A stretch of DNA of 64,000 nucleotides from Synechococcus sp. RSCCF101 (lineage in GTDB: Bacteria > Cyanobacteriota > Cyanobacteriia > PCC-6307 > Cyanobiaceae): the NCBI RefSeq assembly GCF_008807075.1, contig NZ_CP035632.1, positions 2,542,001-2,606,000 on the forward strand, read 5' to 3'. Within the stretch, counting starts at the first letter, position 1. Every line of letters starts with the position of its first letter. The notes under the pieces were generated by a model that saw only the letters and a program-made list of their open reading frames with translations, searched no databases and had not been told where the DNA came from. This document shows positions 63,771 through 64,000 of this stretch, in pieces. The translations under genes were made by a program, and so were the position numbers.

Positions 63771-64000
63771 ATGCTGCCTCAACCCCTGGCCGAGATCGCA
63801 GCAGGGGGCGGCCGACCCGCCGCCGATCTGATGGAAGCGTGCTGGCGGCAGCTGGTCCTCGGTGCCGTCCAGGGTCTGACGGAATTCCTCCCCATCAGCA
63901 GCACCGCCCACCTCAAGGTGGTTCCGGTCTGGCTGGGCTGGGGTGACCCCGGCGTCTCGGCCACCGCGGTGATCCAGCTGGGAAGCATCGCGGCTGTGGT
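63771..64000 (+). CDS. uppP: Undecaprenyl-diphosphatase UppP/BacA (5' part)
   Basis: Recycles undecaprenyl pyrophosphate for peptidoglycan synthesis. The hallmark is in [20 protein letters not shown] (residues about 28-47), with the GxxxE and the catalytic-site SSTAH. The ATG at 63771 gives a 20-residue hydrophilic head; the ATG at 63831 is another choice. The gene is cut by the window end after about 76 codons. Confidence 0.88.
   Translation, partial: MLPQPLAEIAAGGGRPAADLMEACWRQLVLGAVQGLTEFLPISSTAHLKVVPVWLGWGDPGVSATAVIQLGSIAAV

Noticed and set aside
1-64000. CRISPR arrays, insertion sequences, attachment sites, replication origin
   Set aside because: No regularly spaced repeats, transposase motifs, terminal inverted repeats or DnaA-box cluster were found on reading both strands.

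Overview
The window is chromosomal DNA of a high-GC unicellular alpha-cyanobacterium of the Synechococcus/Cyanobium type. The evidence is the gene content: psbD, psbU, petL, ycf3, ycf34, ndhO, a CRR7-like gene, zeta-carotene desaturase, the OmpR-type regulators RpaA and RpaB, and SLH-domain porins. Coding density is very high. There is no insertion sequence, CRISPR array, rRNA operon or prophage. One tRNA gene, tRNA-Asn(GTT), is present; it does not encode its CCA end, and a CCA-adding enzyme gene opens the window.

Layout. 0-2.8 kb: cca, ycf34, tsaB, a YdcF-like gene. 2.8-7.6 kb (minus): rpaB-plsX-fabH-fabD-plsC, a lipid-initiation operon led by RpaB. 7.6-14.6 kb: radA, ycf3, a Cu(I) P-type ATPase, tmk, holB, rpaA. 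14.7-17.1 kb: tRNA-Asn, an ABC ATPase, a UPF0367 gene and a stand-alone psbD. 17.1-27.7 kb: accessory surface-glycan region with a low-GC insert (membrane protein, GtrB-like transferase), two convergent DUF2079 membrane proteins and a minus-strand operon GT39, GT2-GtrA fusion, GT39, DUF2079. 27.9-33.7 kb: three tandem porin paralogues, the third broken. 33.8-64 kb: compact core genes: cysteine synthase, J protein, PMT-family transferase, ndhO, CPA1 antiporter, SDR epimerase, LpxB-like protein, IscA-like protein, crtQ, hemD, nagZ, rbfA, a GST, CRR7-like, aroK, tandem PTPS, RibD-like reductase, DUF4346, radical SAM, petL, an MFS exporter, rimO, VKOR-thioredoxin, nadB, psbU, DUF3120 and the start of uppP.

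The most useful results are about integrity. Four genes (a GT39 transferase, a PMT-family transferase, an MFS exporter and nadB) are each restored to full length by adding one base to a G/C run. Because nadB should be needed for NAD synthesis, these look more like homopolymer errors in the sequence than real gene loss, though slippage-based switching of the surface-glycan genes cannot be excluded from sequence alone. The third porin is different: a one-base change makes an in-frame TAA and its SLH domain has decayed, so it looks like a true pseudogene. Its two intact sisters share a 315-bp nearly identical tract typical of gene conversion.

Other notable points: a divergent gene pair sharing one CATG for both start codons (50.36 kb); ten convergent pairs with overlapping 3' ends; a 17-codon ORF with a very strong ribosome-binding site and its own terminator (21.5 kb); a probable CTG start (54.5 kb); and a perfect 14-bp palindrome in the psbD leader. 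I did not find a clearly new multi-gene system; the small ORF unit at 21.5 kb is the best candidate for something undescribed.
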